A stretch of DNA of 64,000 bases. It comes from Bordetella ansorpii (GTDB taxonomy: Bacteria > Pseudomonadota > Gammaproteobacteria > Burkholderiales > Burkholderiaceae_B). Below the pieces are notes generated by a model. That model did not search any database and was not told where the DNA came from. It worked only from the letters and a program-made list of their open reading frames with translations. Made by a program: the position numbers and the translations under genes. The stretch covers positions 197,758-261,757 of the forward strand of contig NZ_FKBS01000029.1 of assembly GCF_900078315.1 (NCBI RefSeq), read 5' to 3'. This document shows, piece after piece, positions 1-7,987 of this stretch (position 1 is its first letter; each line of letters starts with the position of its first letter).

Positions 1-2
1 TG

Positions 3-1154
3 ACCGAACCCTTCCCCCTGATCCTGCACGCGCTGGGCCGCCAGGCCACCAGCATGGCGGTGATCATGCCGGAACGCCTGGCCAGCCAGCCGTCCAACGC
101 CGCCATCAAGGAAATGATCGGCAGCGGCCCGTTCCGCTTCGTGGCCGACAAGTGGCTGTCCGGCTCGCGCGTGGTGTATGAGCGCTTTGCCGACTACGTG
201 CCGCGCAGCAAGGACGAGAAACCCAGCTTCACGGCCGGCCCCAAGATTGCGCACGTGCCCGGCGTGCAGTGGAACGTGATTTCCGACAGCGCCACCGCCA
301 TCGCCGCCCTGCAGGCCGGCGAAGTGGACGGCGTGGAGCGCGTCAACAACGACTTCATCGGCATGCTGAAGGAAATGCCCGACATCACCCTGGTGAAGTC
401 GGCGCTGCCCACCGTCAACATCCTGCGCTTCAACCATCTGCATGCGCCCTTCGACAACGTCGAGATCCGCCGCGCGGTGTTGTCGGCGATCAACCAGACG
501 GACTTCATGACCGCCGCCAATGGTTCGACGTTCCCGGAATACTGGAGCGACCGCTGCGGCGTGTTCGTACCCGGCTCGCCGATGGACAGCGCCGCCGGCA
601 TGGAAAAACTGACCGGCAAGCGTGACCTGGAAGCGGCCAAGGCGGCCATCAAGAAGGCCGGCTACAACAACGAACCCATCGTGCTGCTGGATCCGGTCGA
701 CTTCCCCGCCCACCACGCCTCGGCGCTGGTGGCCGCCGACTTGCTAAAGAAGCTGGGCTTCAACGTGGACGTGCAGAGCGTCGACTGGGGCACCGCCGTG
801 CAGCGCCGCAACAGCCAGGCGGCGCCGAAGGAAGGCGGCTGGCACATCGCGTTCACCGGCCTGACCGGCACGAACAATCTGGATCCAGCGGGCCACCTGG
901 CCATCCGCGGCAACGGCAAGAAGGCCTGGTTCGGCTGGCCCGACAGTCCCCGCCTGGAAGCGCTGCGCACCGCCTGGTTCAAGGCGCCTGACCTGGACAC
1001 GCAGAAGAAGATCTGCGCGCAGATCCAGGAGCAGGTGTTCCTGGAGGTTCCGTACATCCCGCTGGGCGCGACCTACGGCGTGTCGGCCATCCGCAAGGAG
1101 TGGAAGGACTTCCAGCCCCAGATGCCGCTGTTCTACACGCTGCGCCACGCCTGA
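3..1154 (+). CDS. Peptide-type ABC transporter substrate-binding protein (family 5), 5' partial
   Basis: This is the C-terminal part of a periplasmic solute-binding protein of the SBP_bac_5 (DppA/OppA/nickel) family, which delivers peptides or similar ligands to an ABC importer. The frame is open from base 3, before the first internal ATG at 54, so the gene runs in from outside the window. Family hallmarks are the LRFNHLHAPFDN-VEIRRAV stretch near residues 140-160 and the C-terminal run ending in FLEVPYIPLG. About 383 residues are visible of a usual 500-530, so the signal peptide and first lobe are missing. The permease and ATPase genes are not downstream. The following M81 peptidase gene suggests use of a peptide or amide ligand, but the substrate cannot be read from sequence. 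Confidence 0.9.
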   Translation, partial: TEPFPLILHALGRQATSMAVIMPERLASQPSNAAIKEMIGSGPFRFVADKWLSGSRVVYERFADYVPRSKDEKPSFTAGPKIAHVPGVQWNVISDSATAIAALQAGEVDGVERVNNDFIGMLKEMPDITLVKSALPTVNILRFNHLHAPFDNVEIRRAVLSAINQTDFMTAANGSTFPEYWSDRCGVFVPGSPMDSAAGMEKLTGKRDLEAAKAAIKKAGYNNEPIVLLDPVDFPAHHASALVAADLLKKLGFNVDVQSVDWGTAVQRRNSQAAPKEGGWHIAFTGLTGTNNLDPAGHLAIRGNGKKAWFGWPDSPRLEALRTAWFKAPDLDTQKKICAQIQEQVFLEVPYIPLGATYGVSAIRKEWKDFQPQMPLFYTLRHA

Positions 1155-1164
1155 GCCATCGGCC

Positions 1165-1443
1165 ATGCCCGCCCCGTCCCCTTCGGCACGCCGTACGCCG
1201 GCGACGCCTGCTTCGTCGGCATCCTGGGGAGTATGGGCCCCCATGGCGGGCGCGGCCTTCGCGGCCCGGCTGGTGGCGCTGACGCCCGCCGGCCGCGATC
1301 AATGCCACATTTCCGCGTCGCTGCGCAACGATCCGCGCATATCGGACCGCTGCCGCGCCCGGATGCAGAACGGGCCCGATCCGCTGGCCGTGATCGAACA
1401 CTACCGCGAATCGCAGCCGCTGGCCGCGGCGGCCCGGCACTGA
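1165..1443 (+). pseudogene. Short open frame between the binding protein and the M81 gene, possible gene remnant
   Basis: This 92-codon frame starts 10 bases after the binding-protein stop and has no clear ribosome-binding site. I do not recognise it with confidence. The middle (GAAFAARLVALTPAG, then SLRNDPRISDRC and DPLAVIEHY) faintly recalls the start of DUF1028 proteins, a family often found with M81 peptidases and peptide ABC transporters. Such proteins are over 200 residues long, so this would be a broken copy. It may equally be non-coding. Nothing else is visible between 1155 and 1502 apart from the ribosome-binding site of the next gene. Confidence 0.25.
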
Positions 1444-1502
1444 TCCGCCCCGAACGAACAACACCGAGACAACTTCGCACCGCATCAAGCTGGAGCAACA
1501 CC

Positions 1503-2999
1503 ATGCGTATTGCCGTACTGCAATTCACCCACGAAACCGTCACCTTCCTGCCCAACGACACCACGCTGGACGACTTCATCTACCCGGGTTCGCCGGCCGG
1601 TGGCGAAGACCTGCTGCGCACGGACCCCAAGGGCTACATGGGCGGCTTCGTCCAGGTCGGGCGCGAGTACGCGGACGTCGAACTGGTCGGCATCACCTCG
1701 CCGCTGTGGCCGCGCACCGGCACCGGCTCGGGCTGGATCACCGAAGAGGCGTTCGAGCACTTCACGGCCATCATGGTCAAGGAACTGGAAGAGAAAGGCC
1801 CGTTCGACGGCGCTTTCCTGGCCGTGCATGGCGCCAGCGCCGTGCGTGGCGTGCCGCGCCCCGAGGCCGAACTGGCGCGCCGCGTGCGCGCGGTGATCGG
1901 CGATGCAGCCTTCATCAGCGGCACCTTCGATCCGCACGGCAACGAGGACAAGGCTTTCCTGGAAAGCGCCGACATGGCGTTCAGCGTGAAGTACTTTCCC
2001 CATTACGACATGCACCTGCAGGGCCAGCGCGCCGCGCGCATGCTGGTGCGCGCCATCCGCGGCGACTTCGCGCCCACCAACGCCGTGATCCGTGTGCCCA
2101 TCATCGCCCCCACCGTGGTGATGTGGACCGGCGCATCGCCGTGGTCGGACCTGGTGCAGCGCGCGCTGACCTGGGAAGCGCGCGAACCGGACGTCTTCGT
2201 CAACGTGTTCTTCGGCTTTCCGTGGGCCGACGTGCCGGATGCCGGCATGACGATCCAGGTGCTGACCAACGGCAAGCCCGAGCTGGCCGAGGCCATTGCC
2301 AAGGACATGGCCGAATGGACGTGGCGCAAGCGCGAGGCGCTGCTCAATACCACACGCATCGTCGACATGAAGGATGGCGTGCGCCAGGCCGCCGAAGCCG
2401 TGGCCGCGGGCCAGTCGCCGGTGGTGCTGGGCGACTACAGCGACCGCTCCGGCGCCGCCACCTGGCTGCTGACCGAGATCCTGGCCCAGAACGCCAAGCG
2501 CACCCTGGTCGCGACGCTGTCGTCGGCCAGCGCCTATGAGGCGCTGGAGAAAGCCGGCGCCCGCGCTGGCGACGCCTTCGACATGGAGGTCGGCGGCCTG
2601 GTGGACGAGTCGGCCGGCCCGGCCGTGCGCGTGCAGGGCACCCTCCTGAAGATCAGCGAATCGGCCCATGGCCGCAGCAAGGGCCACCGCTGGTACCTGA
2701 TCGGCTTCGGCGAAGGCAACGTGCTGATCCTCAGCCCGTACCTGGTGCAGGTGCAGGACCCGAACGAGCTGTGGGCGCTGGGCCTGGCGCCCGAGGATTT
2801 CGACATCGTCGCCATCAAGTCGCGCGTGCACTTCCGCCGGGGCTTCGACGACAGCGGCTATGCGCCGACGATCCTGCTGGTCGAGCCGCCGGAACCCTTC
2901 ATGGGCACCGTGCGCCTGGACGCCCTGAAGTACGAACACCTGACGCTGACGGATTATTACCCCTACGGCAACCCGGTGTTCGACTGCAAGGTGCTCTGA
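1503..2999 (+). CDS. M81 family metallopeptidase (MlrC-like)
   Basis: A zinc metallopeptidase or amidohydrolase of the family named after microcystinase C (MlrC), here 498 residues, the usual length. The frame is open further upstream, but ATG 1503 is chosen because a GGAG ribosome-binding site lies at 1492-1495 and the protein then starts with the typical MRIAVLQFTHETVTF. Metal-ligand candidates are D143 and H145 in GTFDPHGN and H167 in KYFPHYD. The N-terminal metal domain is followed by a C-terminal MlrC domain from about residue 310. No signal peptide is seen, so it is cytoplasmic. Its place behind an ABC binding protein suggests it hydrolyses an imported peptide or amide compound; the substrate is unknown. 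It is probably co-transcribed with the genes upstream. Confidence 0.92.
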   Translation: MRIAVLQFTHETVTFLPNDTTLDDFIYPGSPAGGEDLLRTDPKGYMGGFVQVGREYADVELVGITSPLWPRTGTGSGWITEEAFEHFTAIMVKELEEKGPFDGAFLAVHGASAVRGVPRPEAELARRVRAVIGDAAFISGTFDPHGNEDKAFLESADMAFSVKYFPHYDMHLQGQRAARMLVRAIRGDFAPTNAVIRVPIIAPTVVMWTGASPWSDLVQRALTWEAREPDVFVNVFFGFPWADVPDAGMTIQVLTNGKPELAEAIAKDMAEWTWRKREALLNTTRIVDMKDGVRQAAEAVAAGQSPVVLGDYSDRSGAATWLLTEILAQNAKRTLVATLSSASAYEALEKAGARAGDAFDMEVGGLVDESAGPAVRVQGTLLKISESAHGRSKGHRWYLIGFGEGNVLILSPYLVQVQDPNELWALGLAPEDFDIVAIKSRVHFRRGFDDSGYAPTILLVEPPEPFMGTVRLDALKYEHLTLTDYYPYGNPVFDCKVL

Positions 3000-3028
3000 C
3001 GCCCGCCGCCCTGCCCGCCCGACGCTCG

Positions 3029-3034
3029 TATACT
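3029..3034 (+). promoter_or_regulatory. Likely -10 element for the LysR gene
   Basis: TATACT lies 49 bases before the LysR start codon, in the 84-base gap after the M81 gene. No good -35 is visible, so this is a moderate call based on the hexamer alone. Confidence 0.35.
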
Positions 3035-3083
3035 TTGCTGCGGCCGAACGGGCGGGGCCCGGACATCTTTTTTCTGCACCCTC

Positions 3084-4016
3084 ATGCTGAATACGGCTTT
3101 CCGATACTTTCTCGAGGTCGTCAATGCCGGGTCGTTGACGGCCGCCGGCTTGCGCCTGCACGTGGCGCCCTCGGCCGTCAGCCGCATGATCCGCAAGCTG
3201 GAAGAAGAGTACGGCGTCGACCTGTTCGAACGCCACGGACGCGGCATGGTGCTGACCGAGGCCGGTGAAATCCTGGCCACCAGCGCCCGCCGCAGCCAGC
3301 TGGAGGCCGAGCATGCCCGCATGGACATCTTCGACCTGCGCAAGATCGGCAAACGCCTGATCCGCATTTCCGCCAACCAGGCCTTCGGCATCGAGCTGCT
3401 GCCGAACCTGATCGCGCGCTACCAGAAGTCCGAGCCCGACGTCACGTTCAACCTGACGCTGCTGCGGGCCAGCGAGATCCACCGCCGCATCCAGGACGGC
3501 GAAGACGACATCGGCTTCTACTACAGCCTGCGGCCCGCGGTGGACGTGAACCTGCGCTACTCGCGCCGCATGCGGGTGCTGGCGCTGGTGCGGCCCGACC
3601 ATCCGCTGGCCGGCCGCCCCGCCATTTCCCTGAAGGACGTGGAGCCCTACCCCGTGGGCCAGATGAGCCTGGGCACGACGGTGCGTACCATCGTGGACCT
3701 GTGCTGCATGCAGGAGAACGTGGCGCTGTCCTCCACCTTCATCAGCAACAACGTGACGTCCCTGCAGAACTTCTGCCTGGAACGGGAGGATGCGGTCGTG
3801 TTCTTCGGCGAACTGACCGCCACGTCGGTCGTCAAGACGAGCAAGCTTATCGCCTTGCAGATCAACGAACCGCAGTTGCATCAGCGGCACCTGCAGATCA
3901 TCACCATGGAAGGCCGGGAACTGCCCAACAGCGCGCGGCGCTTTCTGGAAATGACCGTGGAACACATCGAGCAATCATCGCCGCAACCTTTGCCGTATAC
4001 CGGCGACGCGACTTAG
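3084..4016 (+). CDS. LysR family transcriptional regulator
   Basis: A 310-residue LysR-type regulator. The N-terminal winged helix-turn-helix covers residues 4-62 (FRYFLEVVNAGSLTAA, then VAPSAVSRMIRKLEEEYG). A linker helix follows, and a substrate-binding effector domain starts near residue 90. The protein has the normal family length. It lies between the M81 peptidase and the asparaginase on the same strand. LysR proteins commonly control neighbouring genes, so it may regulate one or both, but no operator could be defined. The ligand is unknown. A -10 element at 3029-3034 suggests its own promoter. Confidence 0.93.
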   Translation: MLNTAFRYFLEVVNAGSLTAAGLRLHVAPSAVSRMIRKLEEEYGVDLFERHGRGMVLTEAGEILATSARRSQLEAEHARMDIFDLRKIGKRLIRISANQAFGIELLPNLIARYQKSEPDVTFNLTLLRASEIHRRIQDGEDDIGFYYSLRPAVDVNLRYSRRMRVLALVRPDHPLAGRPAISLKDVEPYPVGQMSLGTTVRTIVDLCCMQENVALSSTFISNNVTSLQNFCLEREDAVVFFGELTATSVVKTSKLIALQINEPQLHQRHLQIITMEGRELPNSARRFLEMTVEHIEQSSPQPLPYTGDAT

Positions 4017-4093
4017 GACACGACCTGGCCATCAGGGCCGGCATTCCGGACGATGGCATCGGATCATCCCCTTATCGGATTGGATGGAAGAAC

Positions 4094-5086
4094 ATGAGCG
4101 ATACGCTTTCTGAAGACACCGGCCGCCGCGCCCGCGTGACCCTGTACGCCGTGGGCGGCACCATTGCCGGCAGCGCCGCCAGCCGCACCAACACCACGGA
4201 CTACAAGGTCGGCATCGCCGCCGCCGACCTGCTGGCCGCCGTGCCCGAGATCGCGCAGATCGCGGACGTCAGCCACGAGCAGATCGCCAACCTGCCCAGC
4301 TCGGACGTGGGCGCCGAGCTGCTGTTGAAACTGTCGAAGGCCGTCACGACACGCCTGCGGGATCCCGGCGTGGACGGCGTGGTGGTGACGCACGGGACCG
4401 ACACCTTGCCCGAGTCGGCGTTCTTCCTGGACCTGACGGTGGCCAGCGACAAGCCGGTGGTGTTCGTGGGCGCGATGCGCCCGGCCTCGGCGGTCAGCGC
4501 GGATGGCCCGTCGAATCTGCTGAAGGCCATTGCGCTGGCCGGCTCGCCCGAGGCCGTGGGCCGGGGCGCGCTGATCGCGCTGAACGACCGCATCGGCTCG
4601 GCGTTCTACACCAACAAGACGCACAGCACGGCGGTGGAGACATTCCGCGCCGACGAGCAGGGCTCGCTGGGCGTGTTCATCAATACGCGGGCGCGGTTCT
4701 GGTTTGACGCCGCCAAGCCAGTCAACAAACCGTTCTTCGACGTGTCGGGTATCGAGACGCTGCCCAAGGTGGCGATCCTGTATGCGTACCAGGACCAGGA
4801 TGATCTGCTGATCGACGCGGCGATCGCCAACGGCGCGCAAGGCATCGTGATCGCGGCGTCGGGGCACGGGTCGGTCAGTACCACGACCAAGGCGCGGATC
4901 CGCGAACTGGAAGCGCAGGGATTTCCGGTGGTACGTGCCACGCGCACGGGCAATGGCGTGGTGGCGGAGAAACCGGAAGGGATAGGCGCCGGCGTGTACA
5001 GCGTGACGAAGGCGCGCTGGCTGCTGGCGCTGGCGTTGGCCAGCGGGGCGTCGCTGGACAGGATTCGGGCGTATTTTCGGGCGTGA
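4094..5086 (+). CDS. L-asparaginase (type I/II asparaginase family)
   Basis: Hydrolyses L-asparagine, and often glutamine weakly, to aspartate and ammonia. ATG 4094 gives 330 residues, the family norm; GGAAG at 4086-4090 is close but usable. The first catalytic threonine is T23 in VGGTIAG. The second signature (VVTHGTDTLPESA) carries the Thr-Asp pair, and GAMRPASAVSADGP and the lysine of TNKTHST complete the active-site set. There is no obvious signal peptide, so it may be cytoplasmic despite resembling EcAII-type enzymes. It follows the LysR gene on the same strand after 77 bases. Together with the M81 peptidase it suggests amide or peptide catabolism. Confidence 0.93.
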   Translation: MSDTLSEDTGRRARVTLYAVGGTIAGSAASRTNTTDYKVGIAAADLLAAVPEIAQIADVSHEQIANLPSSDVGAELLLKLSKAVTTRLRDPGVDGVVVTHGTDTLPESAFFLDLTVASDKPVVFVGAMRPASAVSADGPSNLLKAIALAGSPEAVGRGALIALNDRIGSAFYTNKTHSTAVETFRADEQGSLGVFINTRARFWFDAAKPVNKPFFDVSGIETLPKVAILYAYQDQDDLLIDAAIANGAQGIVIAASGHGSVSTTTKARIRELEAQGFPVVRATRTGNGVVAEKPEGIGAGVYSVTKARWLLALALASGASLDRIRAYFRA

Positions 5087-5124
5087 TAACTTGGATCGGA
5101 GACATTTCGGGCGCCTGGATACTG

Positions 5125-5145
5125 CCCGCGTGTCAGCGGGTTTCG
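5125..5145 (+). terminator. Weak hairpin after the asparaginase gene
   Basis: CCCGC at 5125-5129 pairs with GCGGG at 5136-5140 and is followed by TTT. The stem is short, so this is a tentative terminator. Confidence 0.3.
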
Positions 5146-5164
5146 CCCTGCCGTCGTTGATCGA

Positions 5165-5644
5165 TCAATCAGGCTTTCGCGACAGCGCCGTACGCTCGTA
5201 CAGCATCGAGTCCATGCGCCCGCGCAGGGTGTGCACGCTCCAACGCTCAGCGCTCGCCCTCTGCGCGTAGTACTCACGCTGCATGGGATCCTTGAGAACG
5301 AGTAACAGCACGAGATGAGACCAACTCAATTGTCGCGACAGTGTCGCGACAATTGGCTCGTCCGGAAACAGGACCGCGAACTTGACCATCCTACGTGGAT
5401 TCTTTTCTCCAAACCCTCGGCCATCGTGTCGGGCGGGCTGCCCGTCCAGAGTCTCCGTGTGAATGCGGTAGCCGATACGCCAGAAGAGCAGAGTGAGCTC
5501 TGTATCGACTGCCACGGCGGCTCGATTACGAAACGCCTCTATCAATGCCCTGAGGTCCCCCAGCAACACTAATGGCGCGGATTGCGCAGCGGATACCTCG
5601 AGGCTGCTCACGTCCTCGCTGCTGTGTGTGCGCAACCGACACAT
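5165..5644 (-). pseudogene. Truncated DUF1016 (YhcG-type PD-(D/E)XK nuclease) gene
   Basis: The 159 encoded residues match only the N-terminal DUF1016_N domain of YhcG-like proteins, which are normally about 340-380 residues with a C-terminal PD-(D/E)XK nuclease domain. Recognisable blocks are LLFWRIGYRI, GRGFGEKNPRRMVKFA, IVATLSRQLSWSHL and DSMLYERTALSRKP. After the last block a TGA ends the frame and the nuclease half is absent. The usual segment of about 17-20 residues between the helix after YRI and GRGF is also missing, so there is an internal deletion. The base composition is lower in GC than the flanks. It follows an AbrB-type antitoxin gene by 12 bases. The product is probably non-functional, although a stand-alone N-terminal domain cannot be excluded. 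Confidence 0.75.
5327..5355. repeat. 29-bp perfect palindrome inside the DUF1016 remnant
   Basis: A 14-base arm (CAATTGTCGCGACA, 5327-5340) is repeated in perfect inverted form at 5342-5355 around a single central G. It encodes the strongly conserved IVATLSRQLS motif of the DUF1016 domain. Confidence 0.9.
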
Positions 5645-5656
5645 AGCGCCGAATGA

Positions 5657-5899
5657 TTAGCCCGCCCCATTCGCCTCGTCCCGAGAGAATGTGAAATCGG
5701 CGGATAGCCGTCCACGAAACCGCTGAAATTCTCTCTGGACATCGGCAGGCGACGGCGATTTGCGAACCGCCATCTCAGACAACGAGATGGGTGGTTCGAT
5801 CACCAACTCAATTACGTCGCCCTCTTTCAGGCCCATTGTCTCGACCAGTTCTGCCGGCAATCTGACAGCCAGGCTGTCGCCCCATTTTCCTATCTTCAT
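5657..5899 (-). CDS. AbrB/MazE/SpoVT-type antitoxin, orphan
   Basis: An 80-residue DNA-binding protein with the swapped-hairpin AbrB fold. MKIGKWGDSLAVRLPAELVE and the following LKEGDVIELV are typical of MazE/VapB-type antitoxins that neutralise a toxin and repress their own operon. I chose ATG 5899 rather than an upstream in-frame codon at 5932 because the family begins at MKIGKWG and the longer form would overlap arfB. No PIN (VapC) or MazF toxin gene follows; the next gene is the broken DUF1016 remnant 12 bases on. It is therefore a lone antitoxin or the survivor of a lost pair. The lower GC suggests acquisition by transfer. Confidence 0.82.
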   Translation of the reverse strand: MKIGKWGDSLAVRLPAELVETMGLKEGDVIELVIEPPISLSEMAVRKSPSPADVQREFQRFRGRLSADFTFSRDEANGAG

Positions 5900-5931
5900 G
5901 GCCTCATTTTCTGTCTTGGCCAAAACCGCCA

Positions 5932-6354
5932 CTACCCCCCGTCCTGCACCCTGCCCCGCAAGCGCTTCACCGCCCCGCGCTGCGTCTTTCCCTCGACCCT
6001 TCGCCGCTTCGACGCCAGCGTCGGCCGGGTCGCGCGGCGCAGCACGACGGGCCGGGCGGCCTCGCGCACCATGTCCAGCAGCCGCTCGATGGCCTCGGCA
6101 CGGTTCAGTTCCTGGCTGCGATGCGACTGCGCCTTGATGACGATGTCGCCTTCCTTGGTGACGCGGTAGTCGCGCAACGCCAACAAGGCCTCTTTCACCC
6201 GATCGGGCAGCGCCGAGGCGCGCACGTCGAACCGCAGGTGCACCGCGCTGGACACCTTGTTGACGTTCTGGCCGCCCGCCCCCTGCGCGCGGATCATGGT
6301 GAACACGATCTCGCGTTCATCCAGGTAAAGCGTGCCCGAGACGTGCAGCATCAT
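5932..6354 (-). CDS. arfB: Alternative ribosome-rescue factor / peptidyl-tRNA hydrolase ArfB
   Basis: A 140-residue codon-independent release factor that frees ribosomes stalled on non-stop mRNA. The catalytic GGQ is at residues 27-29 inside RAQGAGGQNVNKV. The C-terminal tail is rich in Lys and Arg (KRRRVEGKTQRGAVKRLRGR), the part that enters the empty mRNA channel in this family. The start is ATG 6354 or the adjacent ATG 6351. It lies 6 bases downstream of the HAD hydrolase gene on the same strand, so the two are probably co-transcribed. The length and motif are standard. Confidence 0.95.
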   Translation of the reverse strand: MMLHVSGTLYLDEREIVFTMIRAQGAGGQNVNKVSSAVHLRFDVRASALPDRVKEALLALRDYRVTKEGDIVIKAQSHRSQELNRAEAIERLLDMVREAARPVVLRRATRPTLASKRRRVEGKTQRGAVKRLRGRVQDGG

Positions 6355-6360
6355 GGCGGC

Positions 6361-7071
6361 CTACTCCTTGCGGCCCAATGCGGCGCACAGGGTCAGCAGG
6401 CACGAGACCGTCATGTGGTCGGCGTATTCCATCCTGGGCGGCAGGCCCTGTTCCTGCCGCACCAGCCAGGCCGCCTGCAGGCCCGCGTTGCGCGCGCCCA
6501 CCACGTCCAGCTCGAAGTTGTCGCCCACGTGCAGCATCTGTTCGGGCCTGACCGACACCATGTCGGCCGCGGCATGGAAGATGGCCGCTTCGGGCTTGGC
6601 AATACCGGCGTCGGCGGCAGAAATCGCCCCGGTGAAGAACTGATGGCCGCCCGTCATGTCCAGCCGGGCATTGCCGTTGGACACCGCCACCAGCGGGAAC
6701 CGCGCGCTGAGCCATTCCAGCGCCGGGAAGGCATCCTCGAAAAATTCGACCTCTTGCCGCGCCGCATAGAAGGCGTCGTAGGCGGGCCGGACCAGGGCCA
6801 CGTCTTCCCGCGCCGCCTCCAGCGCCGCGTGGATGGAGCCCAGCCGCAGGGCCCGGTAGTTGCCGGACAGCGCCGGATTGGCCGCCTCGTAGTCGTTGCG
6901 CAATTGCGCCAGCGACTCGGGCGTGGCGACGATGGCCGCCGTGCGCGGGGCGTTCTCGAGCAGCCACGCGTGCAGCCGCGTTTCCGCGTGCGCCACGATG
7001 GGCGCGAAGGGCCACAGGGTGTCGTCCAGGTCGAGCGAAATCGCCGACACGTTCTTCAAGCGTTCATGCAT
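6361..7071 (-). CDS. HAD family hydrolase (HAD-IA type)
   Basis: A 236-residue phosphatase-like protein of the haloacid dehalogenase superfamily. Motif I is SLDLDDTLWPF with nucleophile D14 and acid/base D16. Motif II is AVSNGN, the motif III lysine lies in IAKPEAAIF, and motif IV is HVGDNFELDVVGA. An alpha-helical cap lies between residues 25 and 100. The open frame extends far upstream, but ATG 7071 places the motifs correctly and leaves a normal divergent promoter gap to queE. The substrate is unknown; members act on sugar phosphates, nucleotides or flavin-type phosphates. It is likely in an operon with arfB. Confidence 0.9.
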   Translation of the reverse strand: MHERLKNVSAISLDLDDTLWPFAPIVAHAETRLHAWLLENAPRTAAIVATPESLAQLRNDYEAANPALSGNYRALRLGSIHAALEAAREDVALVRPAYDAFYAARQEVEFFEDAFPALEWLSARFPLVAVSNGNARLDMTGGHQFFTGAISAADAGIAKPEAAIFHAAADMVSVRPEQMLHVGDNFELDVVGARNAGLQAAWLVRQEQGLPPRMEYADHMTVSCLLTLCAALGRKE

Positions 7072-7266
7072 TCCATCGGACCTTGCGCGGGCGGCGGCCT
7101 GCAAGGCCGCATCGCCAGCGTTTGCCCCGCCCGGCGATTTCTCGCCGGGCGGCGGGATGTTGAGGGGTGCCCGAAACAGGCAATCGTGGAAGTCTACCCG
7201 CCTGCGCGGCCACCACAAATGCCGTCCCTGTTCACCCCCGATTCCTGCCGTGAGCCAAACCCCGGT

Positions 7267-7272
7267 TAAAAT
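7267..7272 (+). promoter_or_regulatory. Probable -10 element for queE
   Basis: TAAAAT lies 54 bases upstream of the queE start in the 255-base divergent gap. No preQ1-riboswitch fold was recognised in the leader. No strong -35 is visible. Confidence 0.35.
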
Positions 7273-7326
7273 GTCGGATTCCCTGCTTTTCTTTCTCCCG
7301 CCCCGGCTGCCGGCCGGCGGTGCTCC

Positions 7327-7959
7327 ATGACTTACGCCGTCAAAGAACTTTTCAAGACCCTGCAAGGCGAAGGCGCCCACGCAGGCCGTGCCGCCGTGTT
7401 CTGCCGCTTCGCCGGCTGCAACCTCTGGAGCGGCCGCGAAAGCGACCGCGCCACCGCCGCCTGTACCTTCTGCGACACCGACTTCATCGGCACCGATGGC
7501 GAAGGCGGCGGCAAGTTCGCGCAAGCCGACCTGCTGGCCGACACCCTCGCCGCCACCTGGGGCGAAGGCACGGACAAGCGCTACGTCGTCTTCACGGGCG
7601 GCGAACCGCTGCTGCAACTCGACGCCGAGCTGCTGGCCGCCGTCCATGCGCGCGGTTTCACCGTGGCCATCGAGACCAACGGCACGATCCAGCCGCCCGA
7701 AGGCATCGACTGGATCTGCGTCAGCCCCAAGGGCAAGTCGCCCGTGGTGATCGAGCGCGGCAACGAACTGAAGCTGGTCTATCCGCAACTCGACGCCCGG
7801 CCCGAGGCCTTCGCGCACCTGGATTTCCAGCATTTTTTCCTGCAGCCCATGGACGGTCCGGCGCGCGCCGCGCATACCGAACGCGCGGTGCAGTACTGCA
7901 TGCAGCATCCGCAATGGCGCCTGAGCCTGCAAACCCATAAATACATAGGCATTCCATGA
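7327..7959 (+). CDS. queE: 7-carboxy-7-deazaguanine synthase QueE
   Basis: A radical-SAM enzyme converting 6-carboxy-5,6,7,8-tetrahydropterin to 7-carboxy-7-deazaguanine, a step in queuosine synthesis. It has 210 residues. The 4Fe-4S ligands are C31, C46 and C49, spaced CX14CX2C as in the Burkholderia and E. coli type enzymes rather than the canonical CX3CX2C. FTGGEPLLQ is the SAM-contact motif, and ETNGT follows. It begins MTYAVKELFKTLQGEG, which is diagnostic. queD follows 28 bases later, so the pair forms a small biosynthetic operon. Confidence 0.97.
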   Translation: MTYAVKELFKTLQGEGAHAGRAAVFCRFAGCNLWSGRESDRATAACTFCDTDFIGTDGEGGGKFAQADLLADTLAATWGEGTDKRYVVFTGGEPLLQLDAELLAAVHARGFTVAIETNGTIQPPEGIDWICVSPKGKSPVVIERGNELKLVYPQLDARPEAFAHLDFQHFFLQPMDGPARAAHTERAVQYCMQHPQWRLSLQTHKYIGIP

Positions 7960-7987
7960 TGACCCCCTACGCCGCGCGGGGCGCCCG

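Noticed and set aside
1485-3974. An 829-codon open frame on - across the M81 and LysR genes
   Set aside because: It crosses two genuine genes and their gap and has shadow-like composition.
7072-7326. preQ1 riboswitch before queE-queD
   Set aside because: No aptamer-like stem with the A-rich tail was seen; only a -10-like hexamer.
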